In this document: piece by piece, positions 22,766 through 30,529 of the stretch | How the letters are laid out: every line of letters starts with the position of its first letter | Numbering within the stretch: position 1 is the stretch's first letter | IMG/VR virus record: IMGVR_UViG_3300047310_000412 | Location: 19,953 to 83,952 of that record | Strand: one strand, 5' to 3' | Source of the DNA: a virus | Length of the DNA stretch: 64,000 nucleotides | The notes under the pieces: generated by a model | Told to the model about the DNA's origin: nothing | The model's input: only the letters and a program-made list of their open reading frames with translations | The model's database searches: none | Program-made: the position numbers and the translations under genes

Positions 22766-22794
22766 TTGACATCTGGCGCGATATCCCCCATATG
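22766..22794 (+). promoter_or_regulatory. Phage promoter (P10)
   Basis: TTGACA (22766-22771), 17-base spacer, CATATG (22789-22794), then TAACGTGG. It is followed by the shared leader hairpin. Confidence 0.8.
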
Positions 22795-22808
22795 TAACGT
22801 GGAACACG

Positions 22809-22821
22809 GGAAATCGTTTCC
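22809..22821 (+). promoter_or_regulatory. Shared leader hairpin, copy 3
   Basis: GGAAA-TCG-TTTCC, then GGTTCCAACAAGGGAG with the Shine-Dalgarno GGGAG. The downstream part matches copy 1 closely. Confidence 0.65.
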
Positions 22822-22844
22822 GGTTCCAACAAGGGAGAACCCCG

Positions 22845-23618
22845 ATGTTCGCATCTGCAAAAACGGTGACGCTTGTCACCAAATCCCCAGCGAAAGGCAA
22901 GCCGTCCAAGCCCGTCGATCTGATCGAGGGCTGGGAAGAGCTATGCGCGCTCGACGCGGTATCCAAGGCGCTCGCCGGTCTGGTCACGATCAAGAAACAG
23001 GCGATCGAGGAGGGGCCGGTCACCGAGTTATTGGTGTCACGGGGCCTTGCGACCGGGCGGAAGCCCGAGAGCTTGTCGCCGGTCGAGGGCGAGGGCAAAG
23101 GCTCGGCCTACATCGCTAAGCGGTCCACGCGGTCCGCGCTGAGCGAGGAGGAGCTAGAGCTTCTCACCGAGACTGTCGGTGAGGAGGCGCTCGGCAGCTA
23201 CACCGAGACTGTCGAGGCTCTGCCAGCGCTGCTGGCGGTCAATCCGGCCTATGCCAACGACGAGGCGTTGCTCCGGAAGATCGACAAGGCGCTCAGCGGC
23301 ATCAAGGGCATCCCCGAGGATTTCATCGTCCAGCAGGAGGCGGTCTCCAAGACGGTGGTCAGCGACGAGGCGACCAACGCCATGTTCAAGCTGACGCCCG
23401 AAAAGCTCGACGCGGTGTTCTCGATCCTCGCCGGGATCAGCATGCGGCCGGTCTATGGTGCCGGTCTCGAAAAGGCTTGGGAGGCCATCCGGCCGCTCAT
23501 CCCCGAGGCCGAGGCGATGCCCGAGAAGCCCAAGAGCCGGAAGGTAGCACCGCCCACGCCAGTCGCGCGGTCGAGCGCCGAATTGAAGGAGCAGTTCCGG
23601 AAATCGGCCACGAAATAG
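22845..23618 (+). CDS. Hypothetical protein
   Basis: The 257-residue protein starts MFASAKTVTLVTKSPAK after GGGAGAA. Residues 25-65 and 95-225 are helical (EELELLTETVGEEALGSYTE). The C-terminal 35 residues are Lys/Pro-rich. It is soluble and I recognise no family. Its leader type links it to the amidoligase, cyclotransferase and DUF6011 genes. Confidence 0.75.
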   Translation: MFASAKTVTLVTKSPAKGKPSKPVDLIEGWEELCALDAVSKALAGLVTIKKQAIEEGPVTELLVSRGLATGRKPESLSPVEGEGKGSAYIAKRSTRSALSEEELELLTETVGEEALGSYTETVEALPALLAVNPAYANDEALLRKIDKALSGIKGIPEDFIVQQEAVSKTVVSDEATNAMFKLTPEKLDAVFSILAGISMRPVYGAGLEKAWEAIRPLIPEAEAMPEKPKSRKVAPPTPVARSSAELKEQFRKSATK

Positions 23619-23627
23619 GAGGAACCG

Positions 23628-23942
23628 ATGACAACGACCAATCTGAAAATCCGATTTAACGAACTGATCCTGGCCGATTACATCTACATGCTCGATCGCT
23701 ACCGGCTCAATTCGGCGGGCACCAGAAGGCTGCTGGGCAACCATGCTTCGCCACTGGAAATGGTCAAGGCCCTGCTGCGAACCCGGCACGTGCAGATCGG
23801 CTTCTACGACTGCTATCGCCTGGGCGAGGGCGAGCGGACATTCGAGCGGCGGGCGCTCCAGCCGGAATTTAGCGAACTGTTCACCAATGTCGAATTGAGC
23901 GAGGCCCAGCGTCGCGTCAACGCCATGGCGGCAATGGCCTGA
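23628..23942 (+). CDS. Hypothetical protein
   Basis: The 104-residue protein starts MTTTNLKIRFNELILAD after AGGAGGAA, 9 bases after the preceding stop, so the two genes share a transcript. It is helical with an Arg-rich middle. No family recognised. Confidence 0.65.
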   Translation: MTTTNLKIRFNELILADYIYMLDRYRLNSAGTRRLLGNHASPLEMVKALLRTRHVQIGFYDCYRLGEGERTFERRALQPEFSELFTNVELSEAQRRVNAMAAMA

Positions 23943-24101
23943 GGAGCTACCAGTATCCCAGGCGTTCGCGCCGGGACGCGGCAAGTCGGCGGAGTGCCGC
24001 GCTCAGTAACCCCCGACAGCGGGCGGCGGTGTCATCGGCCGCGCGGCTCAGCACCACGGTCAGCGAGGGGTCCTCCTCCCCTGTGGCTGGCAAGAAGGGA
24101 A

Positions 24102-24133
24102 GGGAGCGGCAGTCCAGTGCCGCTCCCTTTTTT
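24102..24133 (+). terminator. Intrinsic terminator
   Basis: GGGAGCGGCA and TGCCGCTCCC (10 perfect pairs) around a 6-base loop, followed by six T. The 159 bases before it (23943-24101) hold no gene I can see. Confidence 0.9.
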
Positions 24134-24145
24134 GCGCCGTCATAC

Positions 24146-24174
24146 TTGACATATTCGCAGATATGCCCTATATG
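24146..24174 (+). promoter_or_regulatory. Phage promoter (P11), ligase
   Basis: TTGACA (24146-24151), 17-base spacer, TATATG (24169-24174), then TAAAGCAAGGAG. It starts 12 bases after a terminator. Confidence 0.85.
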
Positions 24175-24193
24175 TAAAGCAAGGAGAAACGCG

Positions 24194-24829
24194 ATGAAAT
24201 ACGAGAGTTTCCGGTATCTCTGGCCTCCCCGGCCCGAAACCAAGATCGCCCCCACCGATTTGGGCGTGATCGAGAGCATGGGCTGGTGGGGACAGGCCAA
24301 GATGAACGGCACGTGCTGCACCATCTACGTGGACGGCTCTGGAGCCTCTGTAGCGATGGGAAGGCACGGCCCCGAGCATAAGCTCGACTGGCAACCCGGC
24401 AAGCCGTGGCAAGCCTTCGCGGCGTCGCTACCGGGCAAGGGCTACTACGTCTTTGTCGGCGAACTGCTGCATTCGAAAGGCGTCGGCGTCAAGGACACGA
24501 TCGTCCTCTTCGATCTGCTGGTCGAGGATGGCGACTATCTCGTCGGCAAGAGCTTGCGGGAGCGGTTTGCGCGGCTGGAGCGGCTGCTCAAGGCCTACAA
24601 CAGCGAGCCGCAGATCGCGATGACGCACCGGGAATATAACCAAGGCGTCTGGTTGGTCGAGAACCACGGGCGGGCCTTCCGGCTGTGGTTCGATGCCGAG
24701 GCCCCCGCCATGGTTGAGGGGCTGGTGTTCAAAAACCCGAACGCCCCGCTGCGGCTGTGCGCACGGGCGAAAGACAATTCCGGTTGGCAAGTTAAATGCC
24801 GGAAACCAAAGGCGAATGTGAGCTTCTGA
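24194..24829 (+). CDS. ATP-dependent nucleic-acid ligase-like nucleotidyltransferase
   Basis: The 211-residue protein starts after AAGGAG. QAKMNG (K36-M-N-G39) is the adenylation motif I (usually KxDG), FVGELLHSKG is motif III-like, MVEGLVFKNP is motif IV and WQVKCRK is motif V. The set defines the covalent nucleotidyltransferase family of DNA/RNA ligases. At this length only the catalytic domain is present, with no clear OB domain. It probably seals nicks in phage DNA or RNA. The Asn in place of Asp in motif I is a known but less common variant. Confidence 0.75.
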   Translation: MKYESFRYLWPPRPETKIAPTDLGVIESMGWWGQAKMNGTCCTIYVDGSGASVAMGRHGPEHKLDWQPGKPWQAFAASLPGKGYYVFVGELLHSKGVGVKDTIVLFDLLVEDGDYLVGKSLRERFARLERLLKAYNSEPQIAMTHREYNQGVWLVENHGRAFRLWFDAEAPAMVEGLVFKNPNAPLRLCARAKDNSGWQVKCRKPKANVSF

Positions 24830-24832
24830 GAC

Positions 24833-24861
24833 TTGACATATCGACCAATCCTCCCTATATG
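24833..24861 (+). promoter_or_regulatory. Phage promoter (P12)
   Basis: TTGACA (24833-24838), 17-base spacer, TATATG (24856-24861), 3 bases after the ligase stop codon. Confidence 0.85.
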
Positions 24862-24886
24862 TACTGTGTAAGGGATGGAGAGTTCG

Positions 24887-25051
24887 ATGTTCTTCCCGTT
24901 TTTCGTTTCCATGTTTTCCAGCTACGTCGCCAGCGTCCACGTGACCGTGTTCCACGCGGTCGAGTTGGCTGCTTTCGCGGCCCCGATGGTCATGACGTTC
25001 AAGACCATGATGAAGCCCGGCATCAACTATCCCATGCCAAAGCCCGCCTAG
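24887..25051 (+). CDS. Small hydrophobic protein
   Basis: A 54-residue frame (MFFPFFVSMFSSYVASV, then ELAAFAAPMVMTF) follows GGATGGAGA and lies directly behind P12. Its first 40 residues are hydrophobic or aromatic, so it is probably membrane-associated. It starts a run of tiny membrane proteins. Function unknown. Confidence 0.6.
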   Translation: MFFPFFVSMFSSYVASVHVTVFHAVELAAFAAPMVMTFKTMMKPGINYPMPKPA

Positions 25052-25062
25052 AGGATCGTCCG

Positions 25063-25323
25063 ATGAAACTGACCAAGACCGAGAAAAAGATACTGGACCA
25101 CATGAACCGGCGGTACGGGCACTACGGAGCCACGGTTGCCAGCGGCACCGGTCCCGATGGCGGCAGGATCGTCAACGAGGGGCTGCGGGAGTTCAACGCG
25201 TGCAAGCGGCTCGTCGCGCGGGGGCTTGCCGAGCTTCGGGGGCCAACGCGGTTCTTCACCGTCATCCGGGCGGGCTACGGCGTGCATTGCACCGAGATTT
25301 CGATCCAGTTGCCGAGCGCTTGA
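25063..25323 (+). CDS. Possible winged-helix protein
   Basis: The 86-residue protein starts MKLTKTEKKILDHMNRR after GAGGATCG. TEKKILDHM, NACKRLVARGLAEL and RFFTVIRAG match the helix, recognition helix and wing of small winged-helix regulators. DNA binding is likely but not shown. It is flanked by small membrane-protein genes. Confidence 0.6.
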   Translation: MKLTKTEKKILDHMNRRYGHYGATVASGTGPDGGRIVNEGLREFNACKRLVARGLAELRGPTRFFTVIRAGYGVHCTEISIQLPSA

Positions 25324-25324
25324 G

Positions 25325-25444
25325 ATGGTTGTCTTCCTCCTCGCTTGCATTGTCGTGCTGCTGCTGCCGCGCGGGTTCTTCATCAACCTATTTGCCATTG
25401 CCGGGATTATCTATCTGCTGTTGCACTGGGGCGTCATCCACTAG
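25325..25444 (+). CDS. Tiny single-pass membrane protein
   Basis: A 39-residue frame one base after the preceding stop. Nearly all of it is hydrophobic (VVFLLACIVVLLLP and FAIAGIIYLLLHWGV). It has no strong ribosome site and may be coupled to the upstream gene. Confidence 0.5.
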   Translation: MVVFLLACIVVLLLPRGFFINLFAIAGIIYLLLHWGVIH

Positions 25445-25453
25445 GGGATTGCC

Positions 25454-25612
25454 ATGGCTCTCATCCATCCCGCCGCGCTCAACATGGCGTTCACCACCAT
25501 CACCGAGGAGAAGCCGCAGCGCTGCCGCTGCTGGCTGGTCCTCGCGATCGTCCTCGCCGTCGTCCCGTATTTTATGCTGATGCGGACACTCGCTCATATG
25601 TATCGACCGTAG
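25454..25612 (+). CDS. Small single-pass membrane protein
   Basis: The 52-residue frame has a polar N-terminus with RCRCW, then a transmembrane helix (LVLAIVLAVVPYFMLM). It lies 9 bases after the preceding stop. The Cys pair before the helix may be modified or bind metal. Function unknown. Confidence 0.55.
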   Translation: MALIHPAALNMAFTTITEEKPQRCRCWLVLAIVLAVVPYFMLMRTLAHMYRP

Positions 25613-25621
25613 GAGACATCG

Positions 25622-25846
25622 ATGACACGCCGCTTTGCTCACTCGGCCCAACAACGCATGTACGATGCGATGCTGATCCACGGCAGCGCTGACCGAGTTA
25701 CCCCCGGCGGCGGCACCGCTGCCGCGTTCTATCGCGGTTACCACGGCATCCTCACACAAGCGAACACTTATGGCCGTACCACGCTCGCCTACGCGGCATG
25801 GGCGGCTGGTGTCGATCGCCGCCGCGCGGAGCAGCCGAATGTTTGA
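25622..25846 (+). CDS. Small hypothetical protein
   Basis: The 74-residue protein (MTRRFAHSAQQRMYDAM) follows GTAGGAGA. It has a Gly/Thr-rich turn (TPGGGTAAAFYRGYHG) and an Ala-rich C-terminal helix. It overlaps the next gene by 8 bases. Function unknown. Confidence 0.6.
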   Translation: MTRRFAHSAQQRMYDAMLIHGSADRVTPGGGTAAAFYRGYHGILTQANTYGRTTLAYAAWAAGVDRRRAEQPNV

Positions 25847-26189
25847 TCTGAAACGCCCCTGCGTTAACTGCCCGTTTCGGATCGGGCAAGGCAGTCGGTT
25901 CCAGATGATGCCAGAGCGGCTTACCGAGATTTTTACGCGGGCACCGGCATTCCAATGTCATAAAACTCTGCTGTACGACGACGACGGGCAACCGATGGTC
26001 AACGGACCAAAGACCCAGCAATGCGTTGGGCTGATGGCGATCCTCCACCGCGAGGATCGCGCCAACCAGATCATGCAAGTGGCCGAGCGGTTTGGTGAAC
26101 TCGATCCGGCCAGCCTCGATCCCGAGAACGAAGCCTACGCCTCGATCACCGAGGCCATGGCAGCACATGATGGAAAGGAACCGACATAA
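25839..26189 (+). CDS. DUF6283-like zinc protein
   Basis: The 116-residue protein starts MFDLKRPCVNCPFRIG. The CVNCPFR motif, AFQCHKTLL and TQQCVGLM match the DUF6283 pattern of phage and actinobacterial proteins (CxxCPxR ... CHxT ... CxG), with four cysteines and a histidine likely binding zinc. Biochemical role is unknown. It overlaps the preceding gene by 8 bases and the next by one. Confidence 0.75.
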   Translation: MFDLKRPCVNCPFRIGQGSRFQMMPERLTEIFTRAPAFQCHKTLLYDDDGQPMVNGPKTQQCVGLMAILHREDRANQIMQVAERFGELDPASLDPENEAYASITEAMAAHDGKEPT

Positions 26190-26404
26190 TGGCCGCGTCC
26201 GATCGCACCGTGCAGGAAGTAGCAAAAGTTATCCTGCGTCATATCAGTTCTCAGGCCGCGCGAGGGATCGTCGCCGATCTGCGCACCGTCGAGGGCAACC
26301 AGAGCTTCCGCGAGACCATCGCCAAGCTCGCTGACGAACTCGACGCGCAGAACAGCGGTCTCGACCGCGCCTACATGCATCCCTGGACCAAGCCGTTGGA
26401 TTGA
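26189..26404 (+). CDS. Small hypothetical protein
   Basis: The 71-residue helical protein (MAASDRTVQEVAKVILR) starts within the preceding stop (TAATG). No family recognised. It ends close to the start of the long gene at 26410. Confidence 0.6.
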   Translation: MAASDRTVQEVAKVILRHISSQAARGIVADLRTVEGNQSFRETIAKLADELDAQNSGLDRAYMHPWTKPLD

Positions 26405-26409
26405 AAGCG

Positions 26410-27675
26410 ATGAAGACCGCCAAGCCTAAGCCCGATCTGGCCTTTCTCGATAAGGTCCACGACTGGACGTTCCGCAAGCACGCTGTCAACGGTAAGCCGC
26501 TGTCGCGTGAAGTCCAGCACGTGCAAGCCCGGTTGCGCAGCAAGCTGCGCAACGCGCAACGCTTTATCGTGGATGACGCGGCGATCGAGCTTACCGCCGG
26601 CCTATCGCGCGAGTTCGACCGGCTTGAGACATGGTCCTTCCTCGCCCGCTTGCCCTACGACACCATGTGGCTGCAATTCGATCTGCACCACAAGATCGAG
26701 AGCCTGCGCAAGCTCGATGACCGGATGATCCCGGTCGATCCCGATATCGTGTCGCCGGTTGTCGGCTATCTCTTGTTCCGCGACAGCGATGGACCGTCGC
26801 CAGTTTGGATCGCCCACGAGTTCTACCAGTCCCCCAGCACGGGCGAGCCGTATGTCGGCATGCTCGCCTACGTCTTCGATCCCGAGGGCGACACCATGTG
26901 GCCGGTGCGCGGATCGAGGTACTGGCGCACGCCGACACTATCGCTACGCAAGGGCTTCCCGCGCATGCCGGTGGAAATCACCGGCCCACGCCACGATGAC
27001 AAGCCGATCACCATCAAGGCAGATGCCGCCCCCGAAATCGCGCTTTGCGGCATCTTCCAACCGTCTGAGGAAATCGAAGTCAAGGAAGCCGGTGACATCA
27101 CCGCCTTGACCGAGGCTGTTACCGCGCCTCCCTGGTTTGTCAACCGGGGAGCGGTGATTGTCGATCCCTGGTGGGACCACTATTACGCTGATCGCTGGAA
27201 GGACGATCCCGATCGCGTCCATCGTCTGTTGATGCACGAAATCAACGAATGCCGGGGCGTGATGAAGTTCATCATCGCACTGCTCGCGGCGATCAACGGT
27301 TTGCCACGCGATGTCCGCCCGATCCTGACCAAGCCCGGCAAGCGGCCGGTCGGGATGAACATGCTGCCCTATCTGGGGCACAGCCATCTGAAGATCGAAC
27401 TTCCCCGCGACAACCGCGTCGTCTGGGCACGGCAGACAATGGATCACACGGCCCACGCGCGCGGCCGGCGAGAGCATTATGTACTCGGTCATTGGCGCGT
27501 AGTCGAACGCGGCAAGCGCGTCAAGTTCATCTGCCGCCACATGCCGACGATGGTCGAGCATGGGCTGGGCATGTGCGAGAACTGCGAGATGCTGATCCGC
27601 TGGATCAAAGTTCACAAGCGAGGCGATCCCGAGCTAGGCATGGTCGAGCATGATTTATATGAAGTTACCGCGTAA
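26410..27675 (+). CDS. Hypothetical protein, paralogue of the 30529 gene
   Basis: The 421-residue protein has an N-terminal domain (RFIVDDAAIELTAGLSREF, LPYDTMWLQFDLHHKIE), an acidic middle and a C-terminal basic domain with HYVLGHWRVVERGKRVKFI, which resembles a short zinc or nucleic-acid-binding tail with CENCEM nearby. The N-terminal pattern also occurs in the protein at 30529, so the two are related. Such proteins recur in alphaproteobacterial phages; function unknown. A TTG three codons earlier is an alternative start. Confidence 0.7.
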   Translation: MKTAKPKPDLAFLDKVHDWTFRKHAVNGKPLSREVQHVQARLRSKLRNAQRFIVDDAAIELTAGLSREFDRLETWSFLARLPYDTMWLQFDLHHKIESLRKLDDRMIPVDPDIVSPVVGYLLFRDSDGPSPVWIAHEFYQSPSTGEPYVGMLAYVFDPEGDTMWPVRGSRYWRTPTLSLRKGFPRMPVEITGPRHDDKPITIKADAAPEIALCGIFQPSEEIEVKEAGDITALTEAVTAPPWFVNRGAVIVDPWWDHYYADRWKDDPDRVHRLLMHEINECRGVMKFIIALLAAINGLPRDVRPILTKPGKRPVGMNMLPYLGHSHLKIELPRDNRVVWARQTMDHTAHARGRREHYVLGHWRVVERGKRVKFICRHMPTMVEHGLGMCENCEMLIRWIKVHKRGDPELGMVEHDLYEVTA

Positions 27676-27682
27676 TTCCCAC

Positions 27683-27711
27683 TTGAAACATGAGGCAGAA
27701 TGCCATATATA
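27683..27711 (+). promoter_or_regulatory. Phage promoter (P13)
   Basis: TTGAAA (27683-27688), 17-base spacer, TATATA (27706-27711), then AAGCGGACACGG. It is followed by the shared leader hairpin. Confidence 0.8.
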
Positions 27712-27724
27712 TAAAGCGGACACG

Positions 27725-27737
27725 GGAAATCGTTTCC
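27725..27737 (+). promoter_or_regulatory. Shared leader hairpin, copy 4
   Basis: GGAAA-TCG-TTTCC, then TCCC-AAGC-GGGA, a second 4-bp stem whose right arm overlaps the probable ribosome site. It closely matches copy 2. Confidence 0.65.
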
Positions 27738-27759
27738 GGTCCCAAGCGGGATAAAAGCG

Positions 27760-28227
27760 ATGAGCGGACATTTGATGACGGTGCCAGCGACAATCCGGCA
27801 GTTCACGCTCGCCGGGCTTGCGACGCTGACCCTCAAATCCACGCGGACCGGCGCTCACTACACTTTCAAAGTGAAGCAAGCGCCGGCCGATGAGGCAACT
27901 GGTGAGGAGAAAGCCTTGTGGTTTGTCTCGGTGCTGGCCGACAGCGATCGGTACATGTACGTGGGCTGCATCGCTGGCGCTGCCGAGAATTTCAAGCTGA
28001 CCGGCGGCAGCAAATTCACCGAGGCCGCCGGTTGCACCAAGGCATGGCGGTATTTCTGGGCGGGCATCCAGACCGGCGTCGTCAAGCCGGAACTCGAGAT
28101 AAGACACGAAGGAAGATGCGGCCGGTGCGGCCGGGAACTGACCACACCCGAGAGCGTGGATACCGGGTTCGGTCCGGAATGCGCGGATCGGTTGGGAATA
28201 CCCTGGATGACGCGGGAGGATGCATGA
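27760..28227 (+). CDS. DUF6011-like zinc protein
   Basis: The 155-residue protein starts MSGHLMTVPATIRQFTL. Residues 1-105 form a beta-rich domain (YTFKVKQAP, ALWFVSVLADSDRYMYVG). The C-terminus has CGRCGRELTTPES and GFGPECADRLG, the DUF6011 pattern, with three cysteines that probably bind zinc. Such modules are widespread in phage and plasmid proteins; function unknown. It overlaps the next gene by 4 bases. Confidence 0.75.
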   Translation: MSGHLMTVPATIRQFTLAGLATLTLKSTRTGAHYTFKVKQAPADEATGEEKALWFVSVLADSDRYMYVGCIAGAAENFKLTGGSKFTEAAGCTKAWRYFWAGIQTGVVKPELEIRHEGRCGRCGRELTTPESVDTGFGPECADRLGIPWMTREDA

Positions 28228-28499
28228 CAGTGGAACACACACCAGAACAACAGGACATCATTCGACGCATCGGCGACGTGAACAAGCGGATCGATGAAGT
28301 AGCTGCGGAACATCGCGCTCTACAAGCCGCAGAGGCGCGCAAGCTATCCGACGCCGCACACGCCTTGAACGATGTCGGACAAGCCTTAGTCGATATAACG
28401 CGCGCCTTGACCGATGCCATAAATCGATCCGAGGAAATGCACCGCCTGTGTCGGCAACACGGCGATCTGTTTCGTGAATACCTCGACACTCTGCTGTAG
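28224..28499 (+). CDS. Small coiled-coil protein
   Basis: The 91-residue protein starts MTVEHTPEQQDIIRRIG and is a long amphipathic helix with heptad-like Leu/Ala/Ile spacing (DAAHALNDVGQALVDITRAL). It overlaps the preceding stop by four bases. Function unknown. Confidence 0.65.
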   Translation: MTVEHTPEQQDIIRRIGDVNKRIDEVAAEHRALQAAEARKLSDAAHALNDVGQALVDITRALTDAINRSEEMHRLCRQHGDLFREYLDTLL

Positions 28500-28508
28500 G
28501 ACAATGTC

Positions 28509-29027
28509 ATGACCACATTAACCCTGGACCAGCTAGTCGATAGCGGCGTCGCCCACGCACGCCATATCCTCTTGAAAAAGCGCGCGAAGCAGCTAGAGGC
28601 GTTCTACACGCTGATCACCGAGGATAACGAGATGATCCTGCTGCCCTGCACGTTTCAGAACGATTTCGAGAAGGACGTGACGGTCGCGACAGTCAAGGCT
28701 ACGGCGCTGTTGACCCACGCGGTTATGGCACTTTATGTCAACGAAGGCTGGATGGTGAAACTGCCGCCGCCTCTCAGCCCGTGGCATGCCAAGCGGCAGA
28801 TGGAGAATTTGCCGAAACCGTCTGAAAGTCCCGATCGGATCGAGATTGTCCAGGCGCTGGCGACCGATGGTACTACTGTCAAATCGCGGTGCTTACAGAT
28901 GGTTCGCGACAAACCGGGTGGTAAACTAATCGCACTCGTCCCGATGGCACAACCCGACGAAGGCACCAAATATCAAGGCAGGATGATCGACGGGCTGCTC
29001 CCGCCGAGAAAGGAAGCGACATCATGA
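28509..29027 (+). CDS. Hypothetical protein
   Basis: The 172-residue protein (MTTLTLDQLVDSGVAHA) has mixed alpha/beta character, with DVTVATVKATALLTHAV and GGKLIALVPMAQ. It has no Cys cluster, signal or membrane segment. It overlaps the next gene by four bases. No family recognised. Confidence 0.7.
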   Translation: MTTLTLDQLVDSGVAHARHILLKKRAKQLEAFYTLITEDNEMILLPCTFQNDFEKDVTVATVKATALLTHAVMALYVNEGWMVKLPPPLSPWHAKRQMENLPKPSESPDRIEIVQALATDGTTVKSRCLQMVRDKPGGKLIALVPMAQPDEGTKYQGRMIDGLLPPRKEATS

Positions 29028-29632
29028 ACAAAGATTTGTCCCGGCTGAGCATGGCCGAGGAACTGTGGCTCTGGCGCATCCGCCAGCCCAGCATGCCGCG
29101 ACCGGGAAGTACCTTCCGGCGTAACGACATGACGCGCGGCGAGGCCGCGAAGTTTCTCGGCATGTCGCTGGAGCGCTACAAGAGCCTGGAAGCCGGCAAA
29201 CGCATCAACATGGCGATCGAGGAACTGCCGTCGCTGGCGTTCCTGCGCATGCCGCGTCCCGAGATGTCACTGCGCGAGCAGTTGATCCTGGCACGGCAAC
29301 GATCGGGTCTTTTCATCCGTCAGCTAGCCCTCGAATACGGCATGTCGCACACGCGATTGCTGACGCATGAGGACATGGGAGCGCGGCGGCTGATTGACTT
29401 CTGGTCAGCAAAGGGCTTCCACGGCTGGAACATGCCGGAAGAAGCCATTGTGCGGCCAGTGGAACCACCGGTTCGAACACCGCCACCCCCGCCGAGCCTG
29501 CCGATCCGTCGCGGCGTCCTCATGACGGAACCGGAACCGGCGGTTCGACCGCGACCGATGCTAATCCGGCGCGGGGCTGTAGTGCCGCCGCCGCCCCCCA
29601 CGCGGCCGGTGCTGCTGCGCCGCAGCGCCTAA
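29024..29632 (+). CDS. HTH protein with Pro-rich RRG tail
   Basis: The 202-residue protein has an HTH-like segment (MTRGEAAKFLGMSLERYKSL, about 36-55) and another XRE-like segment (LILARQRSGLFIRQLALEYG, about 90-110). The last 60 residues are Pro-rich with three copies of an (L)IRRG/LLRRS motif (LPIRRGVLM, MLIRRGAVV, VLLRRSA). It probably binds DNA through the N-terminal part. The tail may bind proteins or nucleic acids. Confidence 0.6.
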   Translation: MNKDLSRLSMAEELWLWRIRQPSMPRPGSTFRRNDMTRGEAAKFLGMSLERYKSLEAGKRINMAIEELPSLAFLRMPRPEMSLREQLILARQRSGLFIRQLALEYGMSHTRLLTHEDMGARRLIDFWSAKGFHGWNMPEEAIVRPVEPPVRTPPPPPSLPIRRGVLMTEPEPAVRPRPMLIRRGAVVPPPPPTRPVLLRRSA

Positions 29633-29830
29633 GGGTATAGAGGATACGGCAGACCAAATCCCTTACTGGCGAGTTCCTGTCGTGCTGTTTCCCTGTCTCC
29701 CCCGCCGACGACAAGCTGGGCTGGGGGAGGCAAAACCCTTCACCAGTGGTGAACAGCACAACGCGTGCAGCCGTGCGGCCCCAAAGGACAGGATGCAGGG
29801 GCCACTTGGAATGGTTCAAAGGAGCGCTCA
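29633..29830 (+). other. Intergenic gap with hairpins
   Basis: No gene is seen in these 198 bases. CTCCCCC and GGGGGAG can pair across about 20 bases (near 29698-29731), and TTCACC-AGT-GGTGAA forms a perfect 6-bp hairpin nearby (about 29740). No TATATG-type promoter was found. Confidence 0.4.
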
Positions 29831-30370
29831 ATGGGCACAAAAGCAGAGCCATCAGTCTATGATTGCTGGGCAAAGGCCGAGGATGACGAGGAGATGTTCA
29901 TCCTCCTGGGCCGTGACCGGCACGCGGCAGCGCTGGTGCGGCTATGGGCCGAGATGCGCGAGCGCGAAGGCGAAGACCCGATGGTGGTCGAGGAGGCACG
30001 CGAATGCGCCGATCGGCTGGAAGAGCAAGCGCGGGCGCTGGGCAAGCCGGTGATGAACCTAGAGAGCCTCGTCATGTTCGCCACCACGCTGCGCCAGGAG
30101 AAGGAAGAGGCAGCGGCGACAGCGGCCGTGCCGGCCGCTCCCACCGGCACCTATGCGCTGGCGGAACAGGAGATTGTCATGGTGGGACATGGCGGTGCGG
30201 CGAAACTCGTCCGCATTTTCCCCCCTGACGCCGAAAACGACGCAGTACGCGGCAAGGCCAATGTCCTCTTCCCGCGTTCGAACGGCCCGGTGACGGTCGA
30301 TCTCATCCAACTACGCCGGGCGATGCCCGAGGAAGTCGAAGCGTATCGACTGGCCGGCGGACGCCTCTAA
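29831..30370 (+). CDS. Hypothetical protein
   Basis: The 179-residue protein starts MGTKAEPSVYDCWAKAE after AAGGAG. Residues 15-75 are acidic helices (REGEDPMVVEEARECADRL). The C-terminal part is beta-rich (TGTYALAEQEIVMVGHGG). No family recognised. The same frame continues past its TAA stop into an AP2-type domain remnant. Confidence 0.7.
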   Translation: MGTKAEPSVYDCWAKAEDDEEMFILLGRDRHAAALVRLWAEMREREGEDPMVVEEARECADRLEEQARALGKPVMNLESLVMFATTLRQEKEEAAATAAVPAAPTGTYALAEQEIVMVGHGGAAKLVRIFPPDAENDAVRGKANVLFPRSNGPVTVDLIQLRRAMPEEVEAYRLAGGRL

Positions 30371-30529
30371 TGCTGTCGCGGGGAAGGTCGCTGGTTAGCA
30401 CAGATAAACCGCTGCTATGTCGGCCTCTTCGACACTGCCGAGGAAGCTGCACGGGCCTATGACCAAGCGGTAATCGCAGTCCACGGCGAATTTGCTTACT
30501 TGAACTTTGGGAGGCCAAAATCTTTTTAA
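30371..30529 (+). pseudogene. AP2-domain remnant of a homing-type HNH endonuclease
   Basis: The frame directly after the TAA at 30368-30370 encodes [31 protein letters not shown] and [15 protein letters not shown] before TAA. This is the AP2/ERF-like DNA-binding domain found at the C-terminus of many phage HNH homing endonucleases. No start codon and no HNH part are present, so it is a truncated fragment. Its stop overlaps the ATG of the next gene (TAATG). Confidence 0.75.

Noticed and set aside
29740-29755. TTCACC-AGT-GGTGAA as a terminator
   Set aside because: Stem too short and no T-tract; kept only as a hairpin in the gap description.
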